A DNA stretch of 64,000 nucleotides from positions 702,001 to 766,000 of the forward strand of contig OX393551.1 of NCBI GenBank assembly GCA_947650365.1. The letters are read 5' to 3'. The stretch comes from Chamaelirium japonicum. Lineage: Eukaryota; Streptophyta; Magnoliopsida; Liliales; Melanthiaceae. Below the pieces are notes generated by a model that worked only from the letters and a program-made list of their open reading frames with translations, did not search any database and was not told where the DNA came from. This document shows positions 36,751 to 50,424 of the stretch, one piece after another (positions within the stretch are counted from its first letter, which is position 1; each line of letters begins with the position of its first letter). Position numbers and translations under genes: made by a program.

Positions 36751-39476
36751 AGAAGTGGAGTTTTGGAATTTAGATTTTTTCTTACTTCACACCTATATCC
36801 ATGATGAATGGAGTAAAGAAAGACGTCTTCTCTCTTCTCTCTTCGTTTTTTTCTTCGTTCTTTTTTCTCTTCTTCTCTCTCTTATATCTTCGTTTCTCTC
36901 TACATTTTCTTCTCTTTTCTGTCTTTGTTTCTTTTTCTCATAGATTGTTTAGGCCCTAAGTTAGCTTACCCTATAAATAATATATAACCCCTTTAGGGTG
37001 GGGTATGTTTGATGGCTCTCTTGTTTTCCTATCTCAAAACACATTATCAGCATGAACATATCGAGCCCAACCGACCAGTCACAAAAAAACGGAGAGAGAA
37101 ACGAAGATAAAAGAGAGAAAAGAAGAGAGAAGAGAACGGAGAGATAAACAAAGAGAGAAGAAAGAAGAAGATAGAAGAGAACAGAGAGATAAACGAAGAG
37201 AGAAGAGAGAAGAAGTCCCACTCCAGTCCATTGACCATGGGTATAGGTGTGAAGTATAAAGGAATCCAAATTCCAAAACTCTACTTGTTAATATTTATAT
37301 GACCCCTTTATAGTGGGGCTCGTTTAACGGCTCTCTCTTTCTCCCATCGCATAACACATTATCAGTATGAACCTATTGAGCCCAACCGACCAGTCGCAAG
37401 AAAACAAAAAAAGAAATGAAGACAGAAGTGGAGTTTTGGAATTTAAATTCCTTCTTACTTCACACCTATACCCGTGGTTAATGGACTGGAGTAGGTCTTC
37501 ATCTCTCTTCTCTCTTTGTTTATCTCTTTATTCTCTTATCTCTCTTTCGTCTTTATTTTTCTCTCCGTTTCTTATGACTGGTCGGTTGGGCTCGATATAT
37601 TCCTGCTAATAACATGTTATGAGATGGGAGAAAGAAAGTGCCGTCTAACGTGCCCCACCCTAAAGGGGTCGTACATTATTTATATGGTAAGTGTTGTGAG
37701 ATGGGAGAATAAGAGAGCCATCAAACATGCCCCACCCTAAACAGGTCGTATAAGTATTGAGAAGTAGAGATTTAGAATATAGATTCCTTCTTACTTTACA
37801 CCTATACCCATGGCCAATGGACTAGAGCAGGACTTCTTCTCTCTTCGTTTATCTCTTCATTCTATTCTCTCTTCTTCTCTCTCTTCTGTCTTTGTTTCTT
37901 TCTCTGTTTTTTTCATAATCATATATTAGTTAAATAACATAGAGCCGGACTTCTTCTCTCTTCTCTATTTATTTATCTCTCCATTCTCTTCTATCTTCTC
38001 ATAACACGATATCAACACAAACATGTCGAGCCCAGCAGACAAGTCATAAGGAAACAAAGAAAGAAAAGAGAGAAGAAGAGAAAAGAGAATGAAGAGATAA
38101 GCGAAAAGAGAAGAGAGAAGTCATACTCCAGTCCATTGGCCATGGGTATAGCAGTGAAGTAAAAAGGAATTTAAATTCTAAAACTTCACTTTGCAATATT
38201 TATACGATCGTTTTAGGGTGGGGTATATTTGACGGCTCTCTCTCTCCCATCTCACAACATGTTATCAGCACGAACATGTCGATCCCAGCCGACCAGTCAT
38301 AAGAAAACGAAGAGAGAAACAAAGACAAAAGAGAAAAGAAGAGAGAAAAGAACGGAGAGATAAATAAAGATAGAATGGAGAAGAAGTCCTACTCCAATCG
38401 AAAACTCTATAGAAGAGAGAAAAGAAAAGAGAATAGAACAGAGAGATAAATAAAAAGAGAAGAGAGAAGAAGTCCTGCTCTAATCCATTGGCCATATATA
38501 TAGGTGTGAAGTAAGAAGAAATCTAAATTCAAAAACTCCACTTCTGTCTTTGTTTCTCTCTCCGTTTTCTTGGGATAGGTCGGTTGGGCTTGATATATTC
38601 GTGCTGATAACGTGTTGTGAGATTGGACAAAGAGAGACCCGTCAAACATGGCCCACCATAAAGGGGTCGTATAAATATTGAGAAGTGGAGTTTTAGAATT
38701 TAGATTCTTACTTACTTCGCACCTATACTCGTGGCCAATGGACTAGAGTAGGGCTTCTTCTCTCTTCTCTCTTTATTTATCTCTCTGTTCTCTTCTCTAT
38801 TCTTCTCTCTCTTCTGTCTTTGTTTCTCTCTTCGTTTTTTTACGACTGGTCGGCTGGGCTCAACATGTTCATGCTGATAACGTGTTGTGAGAAGAGAGAA
38901 GAAGAGAGAATAGAGAAGAAGTCAAAAACTCCACTTATTAATAATATAATTAAATATCTATATTCTCTTCTCTCTTCTCCCATAGATTAGGGTTTCCTAT
39001 AGATTGCTTAGGCCCTAAGTAAGCTTAACCTATAAATAATATACGATCCTTTTAGGGTGGGTCACATTTGATAGCTCTCCCTTTCTCCCATCTCATAACA
39101 TGTTATCTGTACGAATATGTCGAGCCCAACTGACCAGTCGCAAGAAAACGGAAAGAGAAACGAAGACAGAGGAGATAGAAGAGAACGAAGATATAAACGA
39201 AGATAGAAGAGAGAAGAAGACCTACTCCAGTCCATTGGCCATGGGTATAGGAATGAAGTAAATAGGAATCTAAATTCTAAAACTCCACTTCTCAATAATA
39301 TAATTAAATCTCACTAGTCTCTTCTCTCTTTTCCTATGGATTAGGGTTTCCCATAGATTGCTTAGGCCCTAAGTAAGCATACCCTATAAATAATATATAA
39401 CCACTTTAGGGTGGAGCACGTTTGATGGTGCTCACTTTCTTCTATCTCATAATACGTTATCAGCACAAATATGTCG
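36751..39476. repeat. mosaic array block
   Basis: Plus and minus units alternate every few hundred bp, with truncated L copies whose TATA words lie near 36972 and 39030. There is no gene and nothing beyond the array modules. Confidence 0.7.
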
Positions 39477-42400
39477 AGCCCAACCGACTAACTACAAGAA
39501 AACGGTGAGAGAAATGAAGACAAAAGAGAGAGATAAAAAGAGAAGAGAAAAGAAAGAAGAGAGAAGAGAGAAGAAGTCCTGCTCTAGTCCATTGGCCACA
39601 AGTATAGGTGTGAAGTAAGAAGGAATCTAAATTCCAAAACTCCACAAAAAAGAGAGAAGTAGAGAGAAGAGAATAGAGAGGTAAATAAAGAGAGAAAAGA
39701 GAAGAAGTCCTACTCCAGTCCATTGGCCACGAGCATAGGTGTGAAGTAAGAAGGAATCTAAATTCCAAAACTCTACTTCTGTTTTCGTTTCTCTCTCTAT
39801 TTTCTTACGACTGGTCAGATGGGCTCGATATTTTCGTGCTGATAACGTGCTGTGAGATGGGAGAAAGAGAAAGTCATCAAACGTGCCCTACCCTAAAGGG
39901 GTCGTATATTATTTATAGGGTAAGCTTACTTAGGGCCTAAGAAATCTATGAGAAACCCAAATCCATGGGATAAGATAGAAGAGAACGAAGAAATAAACAA
40001 AGATAGAAGAGAGAAGAAGTCTTACTTCAGTCCATTGGCTACAGGTATATGTGTAAAGTTAGAAGGAATCTATATTCCAAAACTCCACTTCTGTCTTCAT
40101 TTCTCTCTCTGTTTTTTTACGATTGGTCAGCTGGGCTTGACATGTTCGTGCTGATAATGTGTTGTGAGATGGGAGAAAGAGAGAGTCGTCAAACGTTCCC
40201 AACCCTAAGAGGGTCGTATATTATTTAAAAGGTAAGATTACTTAGGGCCTAAGCAATCTATAGGAAACCCTAATCCATATGAGAGATAAAGAAGAGAACA
40301 AAGAGATTTAATTACATTATTGAGAAATGGAGTTTTGGAATTTAGGTTCCTTCTTACTTCGTACCGATACCCGTGGTAAATGGACATGAGCAGGACTTCT
40401 TCTTTCTTCGTTTATCTCTCTGTTCGCTTCTCTCTTCATTTATCTCTCTGTTCTCTTCTCTCTTCTCACAATATGTTATCAGCATGAACATGTCAACCCC
40501 AACTGACTAGTCACAAAAAAACAGAGAGAAACGAAGACAGAAGAGAGAAAAGAACGAAGAGAACGGAGAGATAAATGATGTGAGAAGAGAGAAGAAGACC
40601 TACTCTAGTGCATTGGCCACAGGTATAGGTGTGATGTAAAAAGGAATCTAAAATCCAAAACTCTACTTCTCAATATTTATACGATCCCTTTAAGGTAGGG
40701 CACGTTTGACGGCTCTCTTTTTGACTCATCTCACAACACGTTATCAGCACGATCATTTCGAGCTCAACCGACCAGTCATAAGAAAACGGAGAGATAAACA
40801 AAAACAGAAGAGATAGAAGAAGAGAGAAGAGATCAGAGAGATAAATAGAGAGAGAAGAGAGAAAAAGTCCAGATTTATTCCATTGGCCATGGGTATAGGT
40901 GTGAAGTCAGAAGAAATCCGACAACGTGTTGTAAGATGGGAGAACGAGAGAGCCGTCAAACGTGCCCTATCCAAAAGGGGTCATATATTATTTATAGTGT
41001 AAGCTTACTTAGGGCCTAAGTAATCTATGGTAAACCCTAATCCATGGGAGAAGAGAGAAGAGAACGGAGAGATTATAATTATATTATTGAGAAGTAGAGT
41101 TTTGGAATTTAGATTTCTTCTTACTTCATACCTATACCCATGGCGAATGGATTGGAGCAGGACTTCTTCTCTCTTCGGTTATCTGTTTATTCTCTTCTCT
41201 CTTCTCAAAACACATTATCAGCATGAACATGTCGAGCCCAACCGACCAGTCACAAGAAAACAAAGAGAAAAATGAAGATAGAAGAGAGAGAGAAATGAAG
41301 ATTAAAGAGAGAGAAGAAGAGGGAATAAACCAAGAAAGAAGAGAGAAGAAGTCCTAGTCCAGTCCATTGACCACGGGTAAAGATGTGAAGTAGGAAGGAA
41401 TGTAAATTCCAAAACCCCACAGAAGATTAAAAAGAAGAGAGAAGAGAACAGAGAGATAAATAAAGAGAGAAGAGAGAAGAAGACCTACTCTAGTTCATTA
41501 TCCACCGTCGAATCTTTCTTTTGGAATAGGGTTTCTCATAGATTGCTTAAGTCCTAAGTAAGCTTACCATATAAACAATATAAAGGGTGGGGCACATATG
41601 ACGGCTCTCTCTTTATCCCATCTTACAACACGTTATCAGTATGAACATATCGAGCCCAGCCGTTAAATAATTCATTTATCTCTCCCTTCTTTTCTCTCTT
41701 CTCTCTTCTTATAACACATTATCAGCATGAACATGTCAAGCCCAGTCGACCCATCACAAGAAAACAGAGAGAAAAATAAAGATAGAAGAGAGAGATGAAG
41801 AGAAAAAAGAACAAAGAGATAAACAAAAAGAGAAGAGAGAAGAAGTCCTGCTCCAAGCCATTGGTCACGGGTATAGCAGTGAAGTAAGAAGGAATCTAAA
41901 TTCCAAAACTCTACTTCTCAATATTTATACGACCCCTTTAGGGTGGGGCATATTTGATGGCTCTCTCTCTCTCTCCAATCTCAGAACACGTTATCAGCAC
42001 GAACATATCGATCCCAGCTGACAAGTCCCAAGAAAATTGAGAGAGAAACAAAGATAGAATAGAGAAGAGAACAGAGAGATAAACAAAGATAGAAGGGAGA
42101 AAAAGTTCTGCTCTAGTCCAAAACTCTATAGAAGAGAGAGAAGAAAAGAAAAGAGAACAGAGAGATAAATAAAGAAAGAAGAAAGAAGAAGTCCTGCCCC
42201 AGTCTATTAGCCACGGGTATAGGTGTGAAGTAAGAAGAAATCTAAAATCAAAAACTCCACTTCTGTCTTTGTTTCTCTTTCTATTTTTGTACGACTGGTC
42301 GGCTGGGCTCGACATATTCATGTTGATAATATATTGTGAGATAGGACAAAGGAGACCCGTTAAACGTGCCCCACTATAAACGAGTCGTAAAAATATTGAG

Positions 42401-43380
42401 AAGTAGAGTTTTAGAATTTAGATTCCTTCTTAATTCACACCTATACCCGTGGATAATGGACTAGAGCAGAGCTTCTTCTCTCTTTATTTATCTCTCCATT
42501 CTCTTCTCTCTTCTTCTCTCTCTTCAGTCTTTGTTTCTCTCCGTTTTCTTATGACAGGTCAGCTGGGCCCGACATGTTCGTACCGATAATGTGTTGTGAG
42601 AAGAGAAAAGAAGAAAGAAGAGAATGGAGAGATGAATAAAGAGAGAATAGAGAAGAAGTCCTGCTCCAGTCTATTCGTTACGGGTATAGGTATGAAGTAA
42701 GAAGGAATCTAAATTCCAAAACTCCACTTCTCAATAATATAATTAAATCTCCCCGTTCTCTTCTCTTCTCTTTCATGGATTAGGGTTTTCCATAGATTGC
42801 TTAGGCCCTAAGTAAGCTTACCCTATAAATAATATACGACCCCTTTAGGATGGGGCACGTTTGACGGTCGCTCTTTCTCCCATCTCATAATACGTTATCA
42901 GCACGAACATGTCGAGCCCAGCCAACCAGTCGAAAGAAAACGGAGAGAGAAACGAAGATAGAGGAGAGAGAAGAAGAGAGAAGAGAACGGAGATATAAAC
43001 AAAGATAGAAGGGAGAATAAGTCCTACTCCAATCCATTGGTCACAGGTATAGGTGTGAAGTAAGAAGGAATCTAAATTCCAAAACTCCTCAAAAGAGAGA
43101 GAAGAAGAGAAAAAAGAATAGAGAGATAAATAAAGAGAGAAAATAGAAGAAGTTCTACTCCAGTCCATTTGCCACGGATATAGGTATGAAGTAAGAAGGA
43201 ATCTAAATTCCAAAACTATGCTTCTATCTTCGTTTCTCTCTCCGTTTTCATACGACTGGTTAGATGGGCTCGATATTTTTGTGCTGATAACGTATTGTGA
43301 GATAGGAGAAAGAGAAAGTCGTCAAACATGCCCCACCTTAAAGGGGTCGTATATCTATATAACATGGCATGGTGGTCTGC

Positions 43381-43457
43381 ATGCTGACTAGACAAAATGG
43401 TACCAAATGCTGACTAGACAAAAAAACGCTTACTAGATAATGCTGACAAGACAAAAA
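43381..43457 (+). repeat. Helitron subterminal direct repeats
   Basis: TGCTGACTAGACAAAA occurs at 43382 and 43408, with variants cttactagataa and tgctgacaagacaaaa following. The equivalent set is inverted at about 60090-60170 in the full copy. Short subterminal repeats close to a Helitron 5' end may be binding sites, but this is inference. Confidence 0.6.
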
Positions 43458-44319
43458 AATTAGAAAGAGAGAGTCTAGCTCATTTTTTTAAACAGAATTT
43501 TATTGCTCCTAAATAATAAAAAAGAAAACCCAATAACCCAACCCCCCCAAATCGGGAAACCCTCACCCTCGACCCGCCGTTCCCGCCCCTTATCGGACTC
43601 CTCAATGCACCCCCTTCCTCTCGAGCCGCCTTGCCTCTTCCGCACGAGATGATCGCCCACATCATTATCCGCCCTTCACGCCCCACCCTTCACGCCATCG
43701 TCATCGCGTGGCCTTCAAACCCCCCTTTACGCCCTCCTCTTCCCTAGATCAGCCCCCCCTTATCGCGCCGTCCTGAGCGACGCCATCCCGAGCGAGATGA
43801 TAGCCACCTTATCGCGCCGCCTACTTTTCACGCTCTCCTCTTACCCAGATCAACCCCTCATATCCCGTCACCCCTTAAAATCTCGAGCCCCCCCTTCACG
43901 CTCCCCTCATCACACGTCGTTCATGCCCCCCTCTTCCCTAGATCGGTCACCCCTCAAAATCTCGAGCCCAGACCATTGAAGGAAAGATCGTTCCATTCCT
44001 TTTTTGTCGTTCCCACAGATTACGATCGTGGGTCCATGGAAGGAAAGGTTCTTTGCTGATCTCAATCGTCCCCAAATCACATTCAAAACTTTCCGTTTTT
44101 AATCCTCAAAATTTAGGTTATTTTGCTCCCCTTTCATTGAAAAATCGATTCGTATATTTATGCCAATCTCATATGAATTTTCTTTCTTTTTTACTCCCCT
44201 AAATTCAGATGATTTTGCTCCCCTATTTCACCATGGAAGGGAAAATCGATTCCGTATCTTTTTTCCGATATCATTCATCCCCAAATCGATTTTGCTCTTC
44301 GATTTCGTCCCTACAACTG

Positions 44320-44400
44320 CGGCAACCCTTCTGAATTAAAGAAGGGAGAGAAGAGCTACCCTCGGAACACAAACCCATCACCACCAACACGGCCACAGGT
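44320..44400 (+). other. exon-like stretch with splice-donor-like end
   Basis: A leader-like stretch ends in ggccacag followed by gtaagccgc, a good plant 5' splice site (GT at 44399). Upstream, 43530-44320 is GC-rich and cytosine-rich at first, then holds repeated attttgctcccc pieces, without a convincing open frame. I read it as a captured host-gene promoter or 5' UTR. The same structure lies on the minus strand at 59163-59245. Confidence 0.4.
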
Positions 44401-45133
44401 AAGCCGCATCCTCTTTGGAAATCATACATTTCTGGAATGGCTCCAATTTTGTATCAGGTCTTTGATAAACTTTCTCTATATATAATCGACCAAAGCAATC
44501 TAAAACTCTCAGAATAGCTCCAATTTAGTTTTTCAATGGCAACGTTTTTGTTTGAAAAGGTCTTCTTAATCCATACAGGACGGGCCGGACATAAGCCCCG
44601 TTAGAATGGACTGGAGCAGACTTCTTCTCTCTTCTCTCTTCATTTATCTCTATATTCTCTTCTCTTTTCTTCTCTCTTTTCTGTGGAGTTTTAGAATTTA
44701 GATTCCTTCTTACTTTACACCTATACCCATGGCCAATGGACTGGAGCAGGACTTCTTCTCTCTTCTCTCTTCGTTTATCTCTCCATTCTCTTCTTTCTTC
44801 TTCTCTCTCTTCGATCTTTGTTTCTCTCTCTGTTTTTTTATGACTGATCGGTTGGGCTCGATATTTTTGTGCTGATAAAATGTTCTGAGGTGGAAGAAAG
44901 AAGAGAATGGATAGATTTAATTATATTATTAAGAAGTGGAGTTTTGGAATTTAGATTCCTTCTTACTTTATATCTATCTCCGTGGCCAATGGACTAGAGC
45001 AGGACTTCTTCTCTTTTCTCTCTTTATTTATCTCTTTGTTATCTTCTCTCTTCTTCTCTCTCTTCTGTCTTTATTTCTTTCTCCGTTTTCTTATGACTGG
45101 TCAGTTGGGCTCGATATGCTCGTGCTGATAACG

Positions 45134-45359
45134 TGTTATGAGATGAGAAAAAAAAAGAGTCGTCAAACGTGTCCCACCCTAAAAGGGTCATATATTATTT
45201 ATAGAGTAAGCTTACTTAGGGCCTAAGCAATCTATAGGAAAGGGGTCGTATATTATTTATAGGGTAACCTTACTTAGGGCCTAAGTAATATATAGGAAAC
45301 CATAATCCATGGGAGAGATCAGACGGTGGATAGCCATCCCATCGAACGATCTTAGAACA
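45134..45359 (-). repeat. LTR-like module with internal duplication (226 bp)
   Basis: The inverted ends are those of the 168-bp module, but a ~58-bp segment (ggggtcgtatattattta... to the taggaaa word) is tandemly doubled. The mirrored copy at 51315-51540 has exactly the same length. Confidence 0.75.
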
Positions 45360-46255
45360 GTTATAATGTTTTAAATTTTTTTTAAAAAAAATATAAATGA
45401 TTTTTAAAATAAAAAATTCAGATTACCTCATCATCCTTCTTTACTTCCTATTATTTAATTAATTTAATTAGTTTAATAAATAAAATAATTAAATAATTAA
45501 ATAAATAAATAAATATTTAATTATATTTATAATTAAATAACTAAATTATTTAAATAATTTATTTATTATTTAAATAATAAAATAAATAAGTATTTATTTT
45601 ATTACTTCAAAAAATATTAAGTTATTTAAAAAAATATTTTATTATTTATATATTCAAATAATTAACTAATTATTTAAATAATAAGTAAATAGTTATATAA
45701 TTTATTTTTAATTTTATAACTTAATTAAATAATTATATTTTTTTTAATTTAAATATATATTTTATAATTTAATAAAATAATTCTTTAATTATTTTATTGC
45801 ATATTAATTTATTTTAATATTATTTATTTAACTATAAAATTATTTAATATTTAAATTATTTATTTATTTTAGTAAATAATCTATTTAATATATATCTTCA
45901 CTAAATGAGATTTTAAATATTTCAATAATTGACTAATTATTTAACTATCTAAAAATAAAATAATATTTTAAGAAATAACTAATAAAATAAAAGAATTAAT
46001 TAATTATATAATTAAATCAATATTTATTTATTTAATAATTTAAATATTTAAATCGGTATATAATTTAATTATTTAATAATATAATAAAAAAAATTAAAAT
46101 AATTAAATAAGTTTAAAAAATTAATTATTTTATGAAAAATATAATTAATAAATTATTTAAATAATTTAATAATTAAATAAATTATTAATTTAATTTAAAA
46201 AAATTATAATAATATTACTATGATAAATCATAATAACATTGAGATGATACTATTG
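45360..46255. repeat. AT-rich module (A), long copy
   Basis: About 895 bp of A/T with the conserved cctcatcatccttctttact patch at 45425-45450. It ends in ataacattgagatgatacta. It is inverted at 50425-51314. Confidence 0.8.
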
Positions 46256-46909
46256 AGAAGTGGAGTTTTGAAATTTAGATTCCTTCTTACTTCACACCTA
46301 TACCCGTGGCCAATGGACTTGAGTAGGACTTCTTCTCTCTTCTCTCTTTATTTCTCACTCTGTTCTTTTCTTTCTTATTATCTCTCTTCTATGGAATTTT
46401 GGAATTTAGATTTTTTTTACTTCATACCTATACCTATGGCAAATGGAGTGGAGCAGGACTTCTTCTCCATGCGAGATGAGAGAAGAGCATAAAGAGATTA
46501 ATTATATTATTGAGAAGTGGAGTTTTAGAATTTAGATTCCTTCTTACTTCACATCTATACCCCTGGACTGCATCCGGCCTTTTTCTCTCTTTTCTCTTCG
46601 TTTATCTCTCTATCCTCTTCTCTCTTCTTCTCTCTCTTCTGTCATCGTTTCTATCTTCGTTTTCTTGTCTCACCTGGGCACGACATGTTCGTGTTGATAA
46701 CGTGTTGTGAGATGGGAGAAATAAAGGGCCATCACACGTACCGTACCCTAAAGAGGTCATATAAATATTGAGAAGTAGAGGTTTTGAATTTAGATTCCTT
46801 CTTACTTTACACCTATACCAGTGGTGAATAGACTGGAGTAAGACTTATACTATCTTCTCTCTTCGTTTATCTCTTTATTCTTTTCTCTCTTTTGTCTTCG
46901 TTTCTCTCT

Positions 46910-49262
46910 TGATTAAATAATTATATTATTTAATTAAATTATTTAGGTAGAAGAGAGAATAGAACGGAGAGATAAACAAAGAGAGAAGGGGAGAAGAAGT
47001 CATACTCCAGTCCATTGGCCACGGGTATAGGTGTGGAGTAAAAAGGAATCTAAATTCTAAAACTCTACAGACGAGAGAGAAGAAGAGAGAAAAGAAGAGA
47101 GAAAAGAGAGAAGAATAGAGAAGAGAACGTAAAGATAAACAAAAAGATAAGATAGAAGAAGTCCTGCTCCAATCCATTGGCCACGGGTATAAGTGTGAAG
47201 TAATAAGGAATCTAAATTCCAAAACTCCATAAAAGAGAAAGAAGATAAGAACAGACTTCTATTTAATTATTAAAAATAGAGATATTTATATTATTTTCTT
47301 TAGGTTCTCTTTTCTCTTCTCACAACACATTATCAGTACGAACATATCGAGCCCAACCAACTAGTCACAAGAAAATGGAGAGAGAAATAAAGACAGAAGA
47401 GAAAGAAAAAGAGAAAAAAGAACGGAGAGATAAACAAAAAGATAAGATATTAGAAGTCCTGCTCTAGTCCATTCGCCACGGGTATAGGTATGAAGTAAAA
47501 AGGAATATAAATTCCAAAACTCCACTTCTCAATATTTATACGACCCCTTTAGGGTGCGGCATGTATGCCGGCTCTCTATTCTCCCATCTCACAACACGTT
47601 ATCAACATGAACATGTCATGCCCAGCCGACCAGTCACAAGAAAACAGAGAGAGAAACAAAGACAGAAGAGAGAAGAGGACAAAGAGATAAACAAAGAGAC
47701 AATAAAGAAGAAGTCCTGCTCAAGTCCATTGGCCACGGGTATAGGTATGAAGTAAGAAGGAATCTAAATTCAAAAACTCCATAGAAGAAAGAGAAGAAGA
47801 GAGAAGAGAACGAAGTGATAAATGAAGAGAGAAGAGAGAAGAAGTCCTACTCCAATCCTTTGGCCATGGGTATAGGTGTGAAGTAAAAAGGAATCTAAAT
47901 TCCAAAACTTCACTTCTGGCCTCGTTTCTCTCTCTGTTTTCTTATGACTGGTCAGCTGGGCTCGACATATTCGTGCTGATAACGTGTTGTGAGATAAGAA
48001 AAAGAGAGAGCTTTAAATGTGCCCCACCATAAAGGGGTCATAAATTATTTATTATTTATAGGGTAAGCATACTTAGGGCCTAAGCAATCTATAGGAAACC
48101 CTAATCCATGGGAAAAGAGAGAAGAGAATGGCGAGTGTAAATTATATTATTGAGAAGTGGAGTTTTGGAATTTAGATTACTTCTTACTTCACACCTAGAC
48201 CCGTGGTTAGTGGACTAGAGCAGGACTTCGTCTCTATTCTGTCTTCGTTTATCTCTCCGTTCTCTTCTTTCTTGTTCTTTCTCCTCCGCCTTCATTTCTC
48301 TCTTCGTTTTCTTGTGACTGATCGGCTGGGCTCGACATGTTCATACTGATAACATATTATGAGATAGGAGAAAGAAAAAGATGTCAAATATGCTCCACCC
48401 TAAAGGGGTCGTATAAATATTGAGAAGTTGACTATTGGAATTTAGATTCTTCTTACTTCACATCTATATCCGTAGCCAATGGCCTGGAGCAGGACTTCTT
48501 CTCTCTTCGTTTATATTTTCATTCTCTTCTCTCATTTTCTCTCTCTTCTGTCTTCGTTTCTCTCTTCGTTTTCTCTTTTCTCTTTTTCTCTCTATTCTGT
48601 TTTCGTTTCTCTCTCTATTTTCTTGTGACTAGTAGGCTGTGCTCGATATGTTCGTGCTGATAACATGTTGTGAGGTAGAAGAATGAAAGATCCATCAAAT
48701 GTGCCCCACCATAAAGGTGTCATATAAATATTGAGAAATGGAGTTTTGTAATTTAGATTCCTTCTTACTTTATACCTATACACGTGGCTAATGGACTGGA
48801 GTAGGACTTTTTCCCTTTTTGTGCTGATAATGTTACTGTAATTTTTTTAATTAAATTAATTATTTAATTAAAATAAAGAGAGTTTTGGAATTTACTATGA
48901 TAATCATAATAATATTAAGATGATACTATTGAGAAGTGGAGTTTTGGAATTTAGATTCCTTCTTACTTCACACCTATTCCCATGGTGAATGGACTGGAGC
49001 ATGACTTCTTATTTTTTCTTTCTTTATTTATCTCTCTATTGTCTTCTTTTTTCTTCTCTCTTTTGTCTTTGTTTCTCTCTCTATTTTCTTGCGACTGGTC
49101 AGTTGGGCTCGACATGTTCGTGCTGATAACGTATTGTGAATTAGGAGAAAGAGAGAGCCATCAAACATGCCCCACCCTAAAGGGGTCGTATATTATTTAT
49201 AGGGTATGCTTACTTAGGGCCTTAGCAATCTATGGGAAACCCTAATCCATAGGAAAAGAAAG
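46910..49262. repeat. higher-order unit, copy B (~2.35 kb)
   Basis: It has the same landmark order as copies A and C: attatttaattaaattattt at 46925, agacttctatttaattatt at 47250, the doubled ttatttattatttatag at 48045, tgctgataatgttactgtaa at 48822, then minus-strand L/M units. Similarity to copy C continues to about 49600. Confidence 0.8.
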
Positions 49263-50204
49263 AAGAGAACGGAGAGATTTAATTATATTATTGAGAAGTA
49301 GAGTTTTGGAATTTAGATTCCTTCTTACTTCACACCAATACCCTTGGCGAGTGGATTGGAGGAAGACTTCTCTCTTCTCTCTTTATTTATCTCTCTGTTC
49401 TCTTTTCTCTTCTCACAACACATTATCAGCATGAACATATCGAGCTCAGCCGACCAGTCATCAGAAAACGGTGCGAGAAACGAAGACAGAAGAGAGAAAA
49501 GAAGAGAGAAGAGAATGGAGAGATAAATAAAGAGAGAAGAAGAGAAATAAAATATTTTTCATGCTCATAAATTTATATAAATTATTTAATAATTATGTAA
49601 TGTTTTATAATTAAATATTTAAATAATAACATTGAGATGATACTATTTAAATATTTAAAGAAATGATATTCTTTATAATATTTGAAGAAATATTAATTAA
49701 AATAAATAAGTAATCTCTAATCTCACAATACGTTATCAGCATGAACATATTGAGCCCAGCAGACCAATCACCAAAAAACATAGAGAGAAACGAAGACAGA
49801 AGAGAGAGAACGGAGAGAGAAGAGAACAGAGAGATAAACAAAGAAAGAAGAGAGAAGAAGTCCTGCTCCAGTCCATTCACCACGGGTATAGGTGTGAAGT
49901 ATGAAGGAATCTAAATTCCAAAACTCTACTTCTTAATAATATAATTAAATCTCTCCATTCTCTTCTCTCGTCTCCCATGGATTAGGGTTTCCTATAGATT
50001 GCTTAGGCACTAAGTAAGCTTACTCTATAAATAATATATGACCCCTTTAGGGTGCGACACATATAACGGTTCTCTTTTTCTCCCATCACATAATATGTTA
50101 TCAGTACGAACATGTCGAGCTCAGCCGACCAATTACAAAAAATGGTGAGAGAAATAAAGATAGAAGAGAGAGAATAAGAGAGAAGAGAACAAAGAGATAA
50201 ATAA
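49263..50204. repeat. mosaic array block with copy of the 14.24-kb AT patch
   Basis: The stretch to 49600 continues the similarity with copy C, including the rare gaaaacggtgcgagaaac word and gagaaataaaatattttt. The stretch 49603-49940 repeats 14239-14560, sharing taaatatttaaataataaca and the following cacaatacgttatcaac-type unit. Confidence 0.65.
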
Positions 50205-50424
50205 AGAGAGAAAAGATAAGAAGTCCAGCTCCACTCCATTCGCCATAGGTATAGGTATGAAGTAAAAAAATCTAAATTCCAAAACTCCATAGAAGAGAGA
50301 GAATAAGAAAGAAAAGAACGGAGTGAGAAATGAAGAGAGAAGAGAGAAGAAGTCCTACTCAAGTCCATTGGCCACGGGTATAGGTGTGAAGTAAGAAGGA
50401 ATCTAAATTTCAAAACTCCACTTC

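Larger units (their letters stand above)
39477..44601. repeat. outer inverted repeat, left arm (>=5.1 kb)
   Basis: It matches the reverse complement of 58961-64000 throughout. Anchors are 39477 with 64000, 40085 with about 63400, the gatccgacggtggata piece at 62034-62050 with 41500-41512, 43354 with 60194 and 44601 with 58961. The right arm runs off the window, so the true arm is longer. The left arm includes array sequence and an inverted copy of the first 1.25 kb of the Helitron. Confidence 0.85.
43354..44601 (+). mobile_element. Helitron 5' fragment (inverted duplicate, 1.25 kb)
   Basis: It starts with TC directly after an A (cgtata/TCTATATAACATGGC) in the same array context as the full Helitron. 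It follows the same sequence for 1.25 kb and stops at 44601 inside ataagccccgt, where array sequence resumes. The first 150 bp differ from the full copy at only about four positions, so the copy is fairly recent. It has no 3' end, so it arose by segmental duplication, not transposition. Confidence 0.85.
44604..46470. repeat. inner inverted repeat, left arm
   Basis: It is the reverse complement of about 50205-52065. The anchors agree at both ends: ggactggagcagacttctt at 44607 pairs with aagaagtctgctccagtcc ending near 52068, and ggagtggagcaggacttct at 46446 pairs with the 50225 region. It starts only 2-3 bp after the end of the outer left arm. Confidence 0.85.

Noticed and set aside
7305-43353. 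Centromeric satellite
   Set aside because: The array is satellite-like, but monomer length is irregular and orientation mixed. Nothing in the sequence alone shows centromere function.
43530-43980. Host protein-coding exon in the GC-rich Helitron leader
   Set aside because: The frames here (about 60 codons) are proline/serine/arginine-rich with no domain. The stretch reads better as a promoter or 5' UTR.
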